Below, one piece after another: positions 24,300-35,574 of a stretch of 64,000 nt of DNA. The position numbers and the translations under genes were made by a program. Position 1 is the first letter of the stretch. Every line of letters starts with the position of its first letter. Source of the DNA: Antitrichia curtipendula (Eukaryota > Streptophyta > Bryopsida > Hypnales > Leucodontaceae); NCBI GenBank assembly GCA_951230915.1, contig OX579633.1, forward strand, positions 50,606,029-50,670,028. Direction: 5' to 3'. A model generated the notes under the pieces. It was not told the origin of the DNA and made no database searches. It saw only the letters and a list, made by a program, of their open reading frames with translations.

Positions 24300-24674
24300 T
24301 GGATGCTAGAGAAGGGTGTGGGAGAGGAGGTTGCTCAAAAGAGTGGTGAACTACCTTGACGAATCCTTCTTCTTGGTGTTGCCAGCGCCAAGTAACAAAC
24401 ACTACTAGCCAAAAAATCCTTGCTTGAGCAACTGGAGGTACTTGTGCCGCCAACAGATTGCACGACTTCTTGGGTGGACAGAGTGGGTTCCAAAAGGTCA
24501 AGCCAGAGGAATTCCAGTGGTAGTGGACGCATTTCTTTGAGAGAAGCAATGGCCATTCTTGTGGCCATTACATGAGGATGAGCCAACTCAAAGAAGCAAT
24601 GTGGCTTCAAGTTGTAAGATGCTTGCAACAACACCCTCCCACTGTAAGGGATCGGATTGTGAGAGCTCTAGAAG
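24300..24674 (+). pseudogene. 5' part of the split piggyBac-type gene
   Basis: Coding-like plus-strand sequence in two frames: RQQIARLLGWTEWVPKGQAR near 24,450, then KEAMWLQVVRCLQQHPP from about 24,590 up to 24,674. At that point a hAT-type MITE begins. Removing the insertion (24,675-40,989, counting one copy of the 8-bp duplication) joins codon 24,674 in frame with 40,990, and the reading continues without a shift into the frame at 41,778-42,540. That continuity is the main reason for linking this piece to the transposase. The part itself has no domain I recognise. Confidence 0.45.
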
Positions 24675-24739
24675 GAAGGTTGACGAATTTGAACATCCCA
24701 GGCAAATTATGTCCAAAAATCCACTAGTAGAAAAACAGT

Positions 24740-25019
24740 GACCAAATCAACAAAACATCAACACAAAAGTGTTGATTTTGATATTGTATTGTCCATTTGA
24801 ACAATTTTTTGTTGATTTTGGTAAAAACTGCCAAAATCAACAAATCTTTTTGTTGATTTGGATAATGCAATTCTAAATCAACAAAAAGATCAACACTTTT
24901 GTGTTAATTTTGACTTTCAAGAATCTCAAATAATTTTTTGATTTGAAAAAAGTTTGAATCACCATGATTAGTATTCTATAAATAATGTGATTTTTACAAA
25001 AAAAAATAAATCAATCACA
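24740..25019. repeat. AAATCAACA/TGTTGATTT subterminal repeats
   Basis: Words such as ATCAACACAAAAGTGTTGAT and AAATCAACAAAAAGATCAAC recur in both orientations and form small hairpins. More copies lie at 25,690-25,790. They fit the subterminal repeats to which CACTA regulatory proteins bind. The degenerate MITE at 23,265 has the same words. Confidence 0.55.
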
Positions 25020-25020
25020 A

Positions 25021-25405
25021 TTCGGTATTTTTCAAAGTCAGCAGACTTCATAGGCCATTTAGGAATAGAAAAACAACTTTTTATTAAGGATTTTGAACTA
25101 AGAAAAGTTGCTTAATCAATTTACCTTTCATATTCCAAAATCCGTTTGCAATTTCAAGTCTCCAATCAAAATTTATGAATAAATTTCAGAGAGGGGTTGA
25201 ATTGAACATTTCTTTTGACATCATAAAAGACCCTCTCTGAAATTTATTCATAAATTTTGATTGGAGACTTAAAATTGCAAACGGATTTTGGGAGATGAAA
25301 GATACTTTGATTTATCAACTTTTCTTAGTTCAAAATCTTTAAGAAAAAGTTGTTTTTCTATTCCTAAATTTCCTCTGAAGTCTGCTGACTTTGAAAAATA
25401 CCGAA
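25021..25405. repeat. Foldback element, two ~178-bp arms
   Basis: The left arm starts TTCGGTATTTTTCAAAGTCA and the right arm ends TGACTTTGAAAAATACCGAA. Arms are about 85-90% matched by eye with a loop around 25,200-25,228. No protein. Located in the CACTA element; possibly a MITE of its own. Confidence 0.65.
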
Positions 25406-25466
25406 AAAAACAAAACATAAACTACATAAATAAAAAAGTACTCCACTCATGTACATGTGTGTAAGT

Positions 25467-25680
25467 ATGTGGTGCAATGGTTTGGACCTTGCACCCCAAG
25501 TAAGGGGTGCAAGGTTCAAACCTTGCTAGTGCTCTTTTGCCCATATAGTGGTGCTGCCCATGTGGCACGTCCATGTGGTGAGGCCACGTTGATGGCTTGC
25601 CCACATGGCTTCTTATTGGCCACGTGGCACTTTATGTATGGTCAATTTCTGAAGGTTGTGGAATTTTTTTGAATATTTTA
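25467..25680 (+). repeat. tRNA-derived SINE candidate
   Basis: A-box-like GTGGTGCAATGGTTTGG (25,469-25,485) and B-box GGTTCAAACCT (25,513-25,523), 28 bp apart. The intervening GCACCCC...GGGGTGC can pair as an arm. The 3' side ends in a T-rich tract near 25,660-25,680. It lacks a full cloverleaf. Embedded in the CACTA element. Confidence 0.5.
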
Positions 25681-27875
25681 TATTGATCAAATTAACAAAA
25701 AATTAACAAAAAAATCAACACTTTTGTGTTAAAAAGTATTGGAGTCAACACGTCCAAATTAACAAAAAGAATCAATACTTCTGTGTTTAATTTAATTTAA
25801 TTTGGTGTGAGCTCCCAATTTGTCACTTGGGACTCGTAGAATTATTTTTTTGGAAATTTGCAATTTAAAGTTAAGAAAAATATACAAAAAGCCATAAAAA
25901 GAGTGTAGAACCAAAATAGGGTTGTAACATACCCATTATAGTATTTGGTCTAGATTTGTGTTTAGACTTAGAATCCCACCAAACCAGGCCCAAAAATAGG
26001 TAGAAAGAACAAAACGGTTGGATTTGTAGGATTCAAGTCACATAAGCCCAAAAGGGCTAAATCCCACCATGAATGTGGCAATTCATGGCTAAGTCGGTCC
26101 AAAGGATCCACAACGAGGCCTAGAGTTAGGTTTAGAAATTCCCCAAACCCCGATTGTCAACATGCAGGAGCCACTAACGCAAGACCGGGCCTATGGAGGA
26201 ATCTACAGCCCAAGGATGGTGTCCTAGGGTAAATCCCATGCCAGGAGTCCAACGACGAAATCGATTCACCAAGATTCTTCTATCTGCAAAAGATTCCCGC
26301 ACCATCGATAACTCAAGGAGATGGCCAATTCATCTCCACTGACCAATTGTGCCAGGTACGGAAACGCACATGCACATCTTTTATGTGACCCCCTGAGAGA
26401 TCATGTGAAAAATCCCGTCATCTTCCGACTTGCAGAAGAACCTTTTGCGGGTGGTCAACCCTGATAACCTCTAACGGGAATTTCATGGAAATTACCCAGG
26501 TTGCCAAAAAATCTCACTAAAAATTAGACTAGCTTGTTATATGTTAATAATTCTTTTCGTGAAGTTTCGCGACATTCTGATAGCAGCAAGTACCCGAACC
26601 AACGAGATTCCTTGAGAATTAATCACGTGGCGGGGTCCCCGATGCGTTGACCGGCATCCCGGGACCATACGACGGCGGAACTAAGTCAACCAAAAGTCTT
26701 TTTCGACTCCCTCACACCTACCGGAGACCCTAAGCTATTTACATTTCTCAAAATAGGAGACCCCCAATATCTAGGATTTTACCACGGTTTAGTTTTTTAA
26801 ACTAAATTAGCCTACGATGGTTTTTTGTCCTCGGTACGGGGGGTAGAGGGGTCTTGGACTAAACACGGCAATCTGGAGCCAATGGCGCAATCCGTTTGAC
26901 GATTGGAGTAAATCTCCAAAAGTTAGGAGGTTGGTCCAGCGTAGATAGGTAAAAGTAGTTTTTTAGGGATTAGGATGAAAATCTTTGAAGATGAGGATGA
27001 AAATCTTTGAAGATGAGGATGAAAATCCAAGTTGATAAGGTTACTTTAGAACTCTTGAGGGGAAGGTGGGGCCTTGGAAACCTATTTAAGGTCCCCATTT
27101 TTCTCTCAAGAACACCCACAAATCTTGTTTTGGGTCCGTGGGTCCAACTTATGTTGGGATCTTTGGCATTTTAGTCAAGAAACCTCTACGGTGTTTTTGG
27201 AGCACTTTTGGCTCCCATTGTTGCTCTATTTCAAGCTTTCTTGAAGGTCCTTTTGGGTCCTTCTACTTTACCTTGTATCCTTGTTGTGAGTTGAACGGGT
27301 CTCCCCTATATTTGTGTGACTTCTTATGCCTTGTACTAATCCTAAAGTCACACCCCACCGTACCTTGGCGATGCCGCTTTGGGGGGCCTTTAGTATATGA
27401 TATTTTACCCGTGATCATTGACCTTGTGTGCATGTGTGCCCCCGTATTGAGTCCTAACCAAAGTTGTCTTTTCCGTTGTTGGTTATGAGTGGGTCCCACC
27501 CCCCGGGGGGAACGGCGAAGCTTTGAACCTGTGACTAGTCCCGGTCCTAAAGTATGTGTTAAAAACAAGCCTTAGACGGCAGAGCTTTGAACGCAGGGGT
27601 ATCGTAAGTCCTAAAGTTGGTGTTAAAACCAATTCTACGGCGAAGCTTTGAACTCCTATGTACTTTTGTTCCAAAGTCTAGAGTCCAAGACGTTCTCGGA
27701 AAAGTCCAAGGTTTAGCGTCCGAAATTAAGTCTAAGTTTAAGAGTCACCCCACCCCTTGTGAGCCGGCGTCCGTAAAACAAAAAACTACACCAAAAACCG
27801 GAGAGAGAAAACCAAAAGTCCGATTTAGATTTGCTTGGGTGGGTTCCCTTAAGGAACCCAAAGAAATAGATTCAG

Positions 27876-28125
27876 TTGCTAGGGGGTCGGGACAGGTCGC
27901 TAGGGGTCCAGCAGTCACTGGGGAGTTGGGGTGAGTCGCTGGGGAGTCGGGAAGCAGTCACTGGGGTCTGGGCAGGTCGCAAGGGGGTCGGGAGCAATCG
28001 CTGGGGAGTCGGGAAGCAGTCGCTGGGGAGTCGGGAAGCAGTCGCTGGGGAGTCGGGAAGCAGTCGCTGGGGGTCTGGCAGGTCGCAAGGGGGTCGAGAG
28101 CAGTCGCTAGGGGTCTGGGCAGCAT
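27876..28125 (+). repeat. GC-rich tandem repeat, ~22-bp unit
   Basis: About ten units of AGTCGCTGGGGAGTCGGGAA with variants (AGGTCGCAAGGGGGTCGGGA). Four central units (27,990-28,070) are nearly identical, which suggests recent expansion. Confidence 0.75.
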
Positions 28126-28903
28126 TGGTCCAGGGAGTCCAGGGCTTGGGAGAAAACTTGGGAGGAGACTTGGGAGAGAAAAAAAAGTGGAATTAGTGGG
28201 GAACTGGGGATTAGGGGGAGGTTAAAGGGTTGAAGCCAAGGAATAAAAAAACAAAAAGGAGAATAGAGGAAAGGAGAAAGAAAGGATAAATCGCACCTCC
28301 ATACCTGCATCAAACAACTCTCAACTCTCACCAAAATCACACCTACACACAATGGAGAGAGGTTAGTGAGTCATAGAATTAAATAGAAGAAGGGGGAGAG
28401 AGACGATAAATAGTGCCCTAGGCTTAGCTAAATAGGTGTCAGAAGGGAAATCTCGAGAATTCATAGTGACCATTAGGAGGTAGGATTAGGATGACACGAA
28501 GACAAGGTTGTGTAAGAGGTTAGGAGGGACATTAAAACTTCTTGGGGTTTGAATCTATAGTTGTAAGACACCCATCAAAGCTTAGGTAGAATAGTGTTAG
28601 TGCAGAAAGAGAGAAAATGAAAGAAAAAGAGAAGGAAAGAAGGAGGAAGGGAAAGAAAGAGGTTAGATCTCACGGGATCCACAATTTTTTATAACATAAG
28701 CGGTAAACTTGGGGAAAAATTCCCACGACCCAAAGACCACCATGGAATATGGAAATGGGCGCGCGGATGCGGACGAGTGCATTCTCGACACCGATAGTGA
28801 CGAAATAAGTCCTTGAATCAAAACTTGGTACTTCTCCTTATTAGCATTGATTTTTTCCCTTAATTAGCCTGTTCAAGTGAATAGTGACCCATGATAAGTC
28901 AAG

Positions 28904-29115
28904 ATAAAAATTTAGAGTTAAATTTAGGAGTAAACATTTAGAGTTAAAATTAGGAATAAAAATTTAGAGTTAAAATTAGGAGTAAAAATCCAAAGTTAAA
29001 TTTAGGAGTAAAAATCTATAGTTAAATATTAGGAGTAAAAATTTGGAGTTAAATTCAAGAGTAAAAATCCAGAGTTAAATTTAGGAGTAAAAATCTAGAG
29101 TTATATTTAGAAGTT
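28904..29115 (+). repeat. AT-rich tandem repeat, ~24-bp unit
   Basis: Eight to nine imperfect copies of AGTAAAAATCTAGAGTTAAA followed by TTTAGG. Simple expansion, no coding meaning. Confidence 0.75.
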
Positions 29116-29403
29116 AGGAGTTAGAGGAAAAATTAAGCTTAGGATTAGCGGTAGAGTTGAAACTTTCGAGAGAAGTGTCAAACCTCCAAAAATAGTCTTC
29201 AACACTCATGGAAGGAACGTAAAGGTTCGCCGCTCATGTAGTTAGGGACGTTAGAAATGACGCCAACTACCCAGCCAACCCTATACATAGGATAGACAGT
29301 TAGGGAGTTAGGAATTACCAATCACCTTTGCTCATCACAGTCAACTTGTTAGTTACCCATGCAATTCTAGTAGTATTCGCTGCCATCCACGACCAAGGTT
29401 GAC

Positions 29404-29780
29404 GAATTGGAACGTCCGGAGGCAAATCACGTCCAAAAACCAAACGTCTGGACGCAGCGTCCGCGGACGCTATTGCGGACTCAGCGGACGTAGTGGCCAC
29501 CGTCCGACGGACGCAAACCACTGGACGGGATGGACGAGCGGATGGCGGATGGAACAAACGGGCGGACGGCGGTGGGGGCGGACGGGCGGTTCAACTCGGA
29601 CGGTCCTGCCGCTCGATCCAGCGGACGGTCAGACCGTCCAATCGAGCGGACAGTAGGTTCGTCCGATCAATCGGACGACCGAGTCCGCTTCGGGAGGTTT
29701 GGGAGGGCGTCCGCCGCCGGACCTACTTTAGGTTTGGTTGCGGACGGGTATAAAGGCGGACGGCCCTTCCATTCTTCCTC
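29404..29780 (+). promoter_or_regulatory. CGGACG array and TATA box in front of gene A
   Basis: More than 20 GGACG/CGTCC words in 350 bp, mainly as GCGGACGG, then TATAAAGG at 29,749-29,756 and a CT-rich leader start. The first ATG of gene A is about 150 bp further on. It acts both as terminal repeat field of the element and, by position, as promoter. Confidence 0.6.
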
Positions 29781-29904
29781 ACTTCTTCTCTCCATTTAGA
29801 GGTGGAACCCGTGTCGGAAGTTACAACCGTTGCTTCATTGTGCTGGTTGCTCCTATACGGGTGGAGAGTGAGGTCAATTATTTTGATATCACTTGCCGTC
29901 AGTC

Positions 29905-32900
29905 ATGACAACGGAAAGTACGAGCAAGGGCTCTGTAGCGATGACTTCAAGAGGTGGCAAGAGCGGGAAGACAAAATCAAAGGGGACTGCCCATGAGCTT
30001 CACTAGGACATTTTAGATGATCCAAATATCAAAGCGGAGAGTGAATGGGAGAAGGAGGAAGAAACTTATTGGACCTCCAAAATCTGCAAAAAATATGTGA
30101 AAATGTATCACATCGACAAGTTGTGGCCTCATGAGGTCCACATTATTTACACACGAGGTTTCTGTTGCAAGCCATCAAATTGCAAGGATGGACATTTTGT
30201 CCATCGATCACTTGAGGTTTGGCGGGCCCTCTTTGGGGACAAATCAATGAGTAAGGGTCTCATAAACTACAGCATGGCCTCTATGGTGTATGCTGAGCTC
30301 ATATTGGCTCGGAAGGTGGACTGGAGCACATATCCAACAACAACTGGGGCTCTGCTTTTGCTTACAGTAGGGCAAAAAGATATTTCGGATTTGTATGATC
30401 CAAAGGCAAGTCCAAGTGAGGCACCAAAATCACAAAAGCGACAAAAACATGCTTTAATGCAGGTTAAAAAAGAGATCATGGAGGGGGGAAATATTAGAGT
30501 ACATTTGGATTCTACGAAGATTCCAACTACAATGTCAAATGCCACGGTGGAAGGTGTTGACGGAGAGGTGTTTTTAACTCCTTGGACGGATTGGATATGC
30601 ACACGCAATACATCCATGGGTGAACAAAGTGGTGCTTCAAGCATGCGGCCCGTGAAGGAGGAACCGGTGGCCCCGTTTGCACCACAAAAACGTCGGGAAG
30701 AGGTTCGTCCCGAACAAATGGCAAGGGCCATTGCATCAATTGATAATATCATAGCAAGCGATGCTACGAATTTTATGACACAAGTACCTTGCAATCAAGA
30801 CTTACCAACCACACCGAGCCCCGTATTGAGTCCCGTATTGGGCCCCATATTGGGCCCCGTATCAAGCCCCATGTTGGGCCCTGTATCGAGCCCAAGAGTT
30901 GAAGGGCAGATGTTGCCAAAAAATGGAAAGCAACTCGATGGCATGGCGCAAAATGTGTCCATTGATGACAACCCATTGGATAAAAGCTATCTGCATTTGT
31001 CAACTCAAAATACGGCACAATTGGAGGATCTTTGTCATTTGCCAATGGTGAGTGAACTGGAAAGCTTGTTGGAAGCTTCTTATTTGTTTAGGGCACATCA
31101 ACAAGACATCTCTTTTCAACCAAAGCAAGTAATCGAGACAAATGAGGCCGGTCCTAGTAACCCCGCAAACAAGGCGGGCTTGACTGAAACCGCAAACGAG
31201 GCCGGACCGAGTAATCCCTTCGCCGAATACAGTGATGAATGGCTCAATTCTGTGATCACCTCAAAAAGATTGTCGATTACAGCTAAATTTGTAGCTAGCA
31301 TTGCCCCCAAACGTATGGAAGTTGCTTAGGAATTCACCAAATCCGGGCCCGAGTTGGTGTTTGGTGCCTTGTCGTTTTGGGATTTCGTCACGTCTATGAA
31401 ACCAGTATTGGAGGAGCGGGTTGAAAATAATCGCAAGCTGCTCATTTTGAGTGAAGAGAATGAGAAATACAATGCCTTGAAGGTAGAGCACGAGAAATTG
31501 AAAGAAGAGCACAAGCAATTGCTTGCTTCATTCAAAGGAGTGTGCGCTAATTATGAAAGATTTGCAAACGCACAGGATCGCCGATATGACGCTCTAGGTT
31601 CTCAGAGGGAATTTATTGAAAAATTGGAGTACGGAATTGTAGTACTCAAGGAAAAGAATTTCAAGGATGGGGGATGGGTTCTTCCAAAGACCGGCGGAGC
31701 CGTGCGTATAGAAGTGGTTGAGGAAAACAACCAAAAGGAAGTAATATCCGAAACCGCCATGGATAATCCTCCTCCCACGTTCCGAGACGCGTCCATGACT
31801 CCATGCAAACGGAAGGCCACGAGTTTAAAGAGGTGAAGCATGAACTAGAGTCGGTAACTCAATAAAACGTCTATTTGGAGGTACAATATCAGAAAATGAT
31901 GCAAGTAGTGGAGCTAGATAAATGCTTGCCAAAGAGCAGTTCCGACACTCGTTGGTTGACGTGGGTTCAAAAACTACAAGACAAACCGTCTATAGTAACC
32001 CGAGCAATGAAGGGGCTTCTCAAATTAGCCATGAAGTCGAAGGAGCAATGCGATGCCATTTCCTCTGACCTCCTATCTATTAGAAGGATGTTTGAGGTAC
32101 ATCATAGGGGCTCAATTGACGTCACATATTGGGGGGACATGTCGGCAATGTTTGAGCGATTGAATGACGCGCAAAAGATTGCGTCAAAGTCCATCAATTG
32201 GACCTTGGAAGTAGAAGAAGGTTGGGCCCCTTACAACACGCATTCAGTGCACATCAAAGAGGCAGACAAGATAGTAGTGCATGGTGAAAGTTCAAATACG
32301 GAACTATTGGAGGGTAAATGCAGCCTTTGTCTAAATCATTTTGGTCCCGAGGGCGCCTCAATCATGGGCCAATGTCGCCACACTTACCATATCACGTGCA
32401 TGGTGAAATCATCCCTTGTTCGTTCGGTTTGTCCCGAGTGTCGATCTCCTTTGAGCCCTAGGTTTTACGAAATGGTTGGGCACGAGGAGAGCATGCCCCC
32501 TAGCCATGAACACAATCGATGGACCCTTCCACTTGACCAAAAGCCATTTTTATTCCAAAATTACATTCATTGGGGGCGACCTCTCATTTGGAATGCGCAA
32601 AAACTCATGCATGATGTTTGTGAGAACTACAATGACGAATTGGATGACTTTGATTGGATGACGCGCAATAGAGAGGTGGAGTTGCGGGCCAGGGGTATTG
32701 AAGACTTGGAGGCTCGAGAATTGTTTTGTTGTAGCATGGGGGGACACTGGAGCATCTCACATCAAAAGTTCTTCCGATTTCTTGAAAAAGAAGTACGGAA
32801 AGGAGAAGATGACGTCTGGATAGAAGTGCAACCATCCCAAGAGTTCAACGAGCAGTACGGAGCATACAATCACAACTTAATAGGGAGGGCCCTATTCTTA

Positions 32901-33374
32901 TCAAAATTGGAAGAAGCTGCGTAAGTTCGTGCCGCTTTTAATGTAGATGGGCTATCAAGCACAGAACATGCACTCGTGAAGGTGGCAAGTGCATTTGATA
33001 AGAGGATCACCGACATTATAACGACGTGGAGGACTTTTCTACATGGCACAGGGCAAGCGATCTCCTTGACCCCTCGAGATGATGACAAAGCGATAAATGC
33101 TATGATAGAAAAGATTTATTCGGCTTTGAGAGTGTTAAAGGCACAGAAAGTAGATTTGTCTCCCACAAGGAAAAATAAACGGAAGACGGAAGACGAAGAT
33201 GACTACTCTCCAAAAACCAAACGACAATTCATCGCCGTGGACATGGAAGTCCGATTAGGAGAGGGCACAGCCTCCAGGTCGGGTGGTCCTCAAACTCGTA
33301 GAGCAAGTCGAAGACTTAAGGAACAAGAGGGTGCCTCTCATATTTTTGCAAATGGTAGCGATGATGCAAAATAG
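29905..33374 (+). pseudogene. Gene A, copy 2: long coiled-coil/RING-H2 protein, lightly broken
   Basis: Reads from ATG 29,905 to 33,374 (about 1,150 codons) with only four stops and one frameshift: TAG 30,004, TAG 31,327, shift near 31,825, TAA near 31,863, TAA 32,922. N-terminal domain with CKKYVKMYHIDKLW (30,085), FVHRSLEVWRALFG and KVDWSTY; a Pro-rich repeat SPVLGPILGPVSSPMLGPVS near 30,830; a coiled coil at 31,400-31,640 (EEHKQLLASF); a RING-H2 finger at 32,320-32,450 with CSLCLNHFGPEG, CRHTYHITC and CPEC, all eight ligands present; then GGHWSISHQKFFRFLEKEV; basic C-terminal end with RKNKRKTEDEDD. RING-H2 proteins usually bind E2 enzymes in ubiquitin transfer; that function, and its purpose in a transposon, is inference. 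No family name is known to me. Confidence 0.7.
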
Positions 33375-33772
33375 TGTTTGTATTAGGGGGTTAACCAATG
33401 AAATTTGTTTTGTACATATTTGAATCTCATGAGAATTCAATATTAGTAATGCACAACACTCATGGTATGTCATGAGTTGCTTTTAATTAATGTATAAATA
33501 TTTATGCAATACAAATATGTTTGGATTTGTTTTTTCATAATGGTAAATTTTGCCTTATTTATTTGTCAAATATGTTTCTTTTGCGTACCTATTGTAAAAG
33601 ATTATACCTATTGTACATTTGTACAAGATCATTTCATGTTATTGTTATGTTATCTTCTATAACCCCGTGCCTACAAATTACCCATTTTCATTTGCACATA
33701 CATTTCTATTCGCCTAATCCACTTGTCCGCCTGTCTGTACACTTCAAACATCTTACCGAAATTGTAAAAAAC

Positions 33773-34172
33773 GGTTGTCCGCTTGACAGGTTTTAGGTCG
33801 GCTCGTCCGCCATCCGCCGTCCGCTGAACCGATGGCCCAGATTCCCGTCCGCCGACCGCCCATCCGCTCATCCGATGGCCCTGATTCCCGTCCGCCCGTC
33901 CGCCGTCCGCTGAACCAACGGCCCAGATTTCCGTCCGCCGACCGCTGATCCGACGGCCTAGATTCCCGTCCGCCTGTCCGCTGATCCGACGGCTTAAATT
34001 CCCGTCCGCCGTCCGCTGTTCGGACGGCCCAGATTCCGGTCCGCCCGTCCGCTAATCCGATGGCTTAGATTTCCGTCCGCCGTCCGCCCGTCCTCTGTTC
34101 GGACGGACCAGATTCCCGTCCGCCGTCAGCTGTTCCGACGGCCCAGCTGGCCGTCCGCCTGACCGTTGTGGG
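33773..34172 (-). repeat. Ordered CCGTCCGCC array, about nine ~38-bp units
   Basis: Units of the form GATTCCCGTCCGCC, GTCCGCTGATCC, GACGGCCCA follow each other with little variation from about 33,830 to 34,150. The motif orientation is opposite to that at 29.4 kb. It lies between gene A and the BED-finger gene. It could be the promoter or insulator of the next gene or the terminal field of a lost nested element. Confidence 0.65.
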
Positions 34173-34449
34173 AGGATTTTTTTTTCCATATTCAACGATC
34201 ACAAATAGATGAAGACTATAAGAGTCCTGAAATTGACATTTGCAAACACTCCTAAGAAACTGAACGTTAAGATTTCCAAGAGCTAGGAGCTGTAATTTTT
34301 TGTGTCCCTTGCTTGGTATGCATAGTTCAGTGGAAAGGGAGGCCTTGTTTTCCAAGGCTTTGTGTATAAACATTTGAACGATTTTACCCAATTGTTATCA
34401 TTACGTTTTGAATTTAGGGTTTCAATACACAAAGTCTAAAACAGCCACC

Positions 34450-35163
34450 ATGACCAAGGATTGGTCTTCTTGGTACGAAACCCTATCAAATGGAAAAGTA
34501 CAATGCAAGGCTTGCAAATTGGTATTTGCCAAAAAGTCGGTCCGTATGTTTAGTCATTTGGGATATGCAGGCATATCGGGGAGTCGTGACAAAGGAATCA
34601 GCCTTTGTACCCAAACGACATCTGAAGTTCGAGGTCTATTTGTTCGTTGCAATGGAGTGATTCCACAAAGAGGTACTCCACACAATGTGGATGGCAACGA
34701 CACACCTATGCCTATGGTTGTTCGTGCTATGTCAAATGCCAGAGACACTGTGAATTCTACAGAAGAAGACTCATGCACGGCACCAGAGGAATATGTTGGT
34801 GGTTCTTCCCAAGGAAATCCAAGTACACAAGCATCAGGTGGATGTGGAACTCAGCGGACATCAAGCAGTAGGCCTCAAAGACAGAGTAGGCTAGTAGAGG
34901 GATTCGACGAAGCAAATAAACGCATTTTGAATGCAATGTGGGCCAATTTCTTTTATGCGGCAAACATACCATTTGCTGTAGCCCGAAATCCAGCCTTCAA
35001 AGAAGCAGTGAAGAAAACGGAGGAGTTTCACCAACCTTATAGCCCACCATCATACCATGATCTACGTCATAAATTGCTTGACCAAGCAAAGGTAGACTGT
35101 CCGTCCGCGTCGTCTCGTCCGCCCGATCAGGCGGACGGACGAGGCGTCCGCCTTCGATTTTAG
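34450..35163 (+). pseudogene. hAT transposase N-terminus: BED zinc finger and start of DUF659, truncated
   Basis: The ATG at 34,450 sits in a strong initiation context (GCCACCATGA). A BED-type finger follows: WSSWYETLSNGKVQCKACKL with CKAC, and a later SHLGYAGISG, where the His and a Cys (GISLC) complete the ligand set. After a low-complexity linker comes ANFFYAANIPFAVARNPAFK and EFHQPYSPPSYHDLRHKLLD, the characteristic opening of the DUF659 region of plant hAT transposases. The homology stops at LLDQAK (35,090), exactly where a CGTCCG array begins, and the remaining frame is array translation to 35,163. AAG|GTAGAC there could be a splice donor, but no further DUF659 or hATC part is seen in the window. 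The catalytic core and dimerisation domain are missing. Confidence 0.8.
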
Positions 35164-35345
35164 GGTCGGAGGGTCCAGAGCGGACGGCGGCCGTCCGATT
35201 CACCGAGGCCGTCCGATGTGTCGGACGGGTGGCGTCCGCCTGATCGGACGGTCCTGACAAGGCGGACGATGATCCGTCCCCCTCGTCGGGTCCGTCCGAT
35301 CAGGCGGACGATCGAGGCGTCCGCCTTGCATAAAAGAGTCGGACG
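35089..35345 (+). promoter_or_regulatory. CGTCCG/CGGACG array and TATA box in front of the kinase-like gene
   Basis: Begins AAGGTAGAC, close to the element terminus AAGGTTGAC, then about 17 CGTCC/GGACG words in both orientations, with CGATCAGGCGGACG-type palindromes. TATA-like CATAAAAG lies at 35,329-35,336, about 240 bp before the kinase ATG. Confidence 0.6.
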
Positions 35346-35574
35346 GCCCATCCGCTCCTCACTTTTATCTTCCCCCTTGTGTCATGCAAGAGAGAGCGGA
35401 GAGCTTGGTGGTTTATCCTCCATTGGCTCCTTTCTAAGGGAAGATAAGAGTGTGATTTCTAGGGGATACTTGTTGCTTTTTTTTTCTACATTTCGTGTAT
35501 GATCATTTGGCAATTCGTATATTGCCTTGTGGATTACAAATTGCAAGTGCACTTCTAAATGTGATTTCATCACG

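Larger units (their letters stand above)
25800..29393. other. Core of the CACTA element: mosaic of tandem repeats, no gene found
   Basis: Higher in GC than the surroundings. Contains three copies of a 24-bp unit GATGAGGATGAAAATCTTTG (26,970-27,032), three ~62-bp units with CGGCGAAGCTTTGAAC and GTCCTAAAGT (27,512-27,690), GC-rich 22-bp units (27,876-28,125), a polypurine run (28,598-28,662) and ~24-bp AT-rich units (28,904-29,115). I see no transposase, reverse transcriptase or LTR pair. The open frames at 27,138-27,934 and 27,876-28,196 follow the repeats and are not supported as genes. Confidence 0.45.

Noticed and set aside
24335..24634. 99-codon minus-strand frame
   Set aside because: The plus strand reads better and joins in frame with 40,990 after removal of the insertion; the minus frame is taken as its shadow.
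24722..25800. A short CACTA MITE ending near 25.8 kb in place of the 15.8-kb element
   Set aside because: No second terminus is found there, whereas the terminus at 40,496 matches over 27 bp with the same ATC duplication and a paralogous empty site.
27876..28196. 106-codon Gly/Ser/Val-rich frame
   Set aside because: Caused by the 22-bp tandem repeat, whose length keeps frames open.
25800..29393. Possible LTR or retrotransposon
   Set aside because: No paired LTRs, primer-binding site, protease or reverse transcriptase motif was seen; the polypurine run alone is not enough.
29399..29799. Three overlapping plus-strand open frames rich in Gly, Arg and Asp
   Set aside because: They are translations of the CGGACG array in all three frames and have no fixed start or motif.
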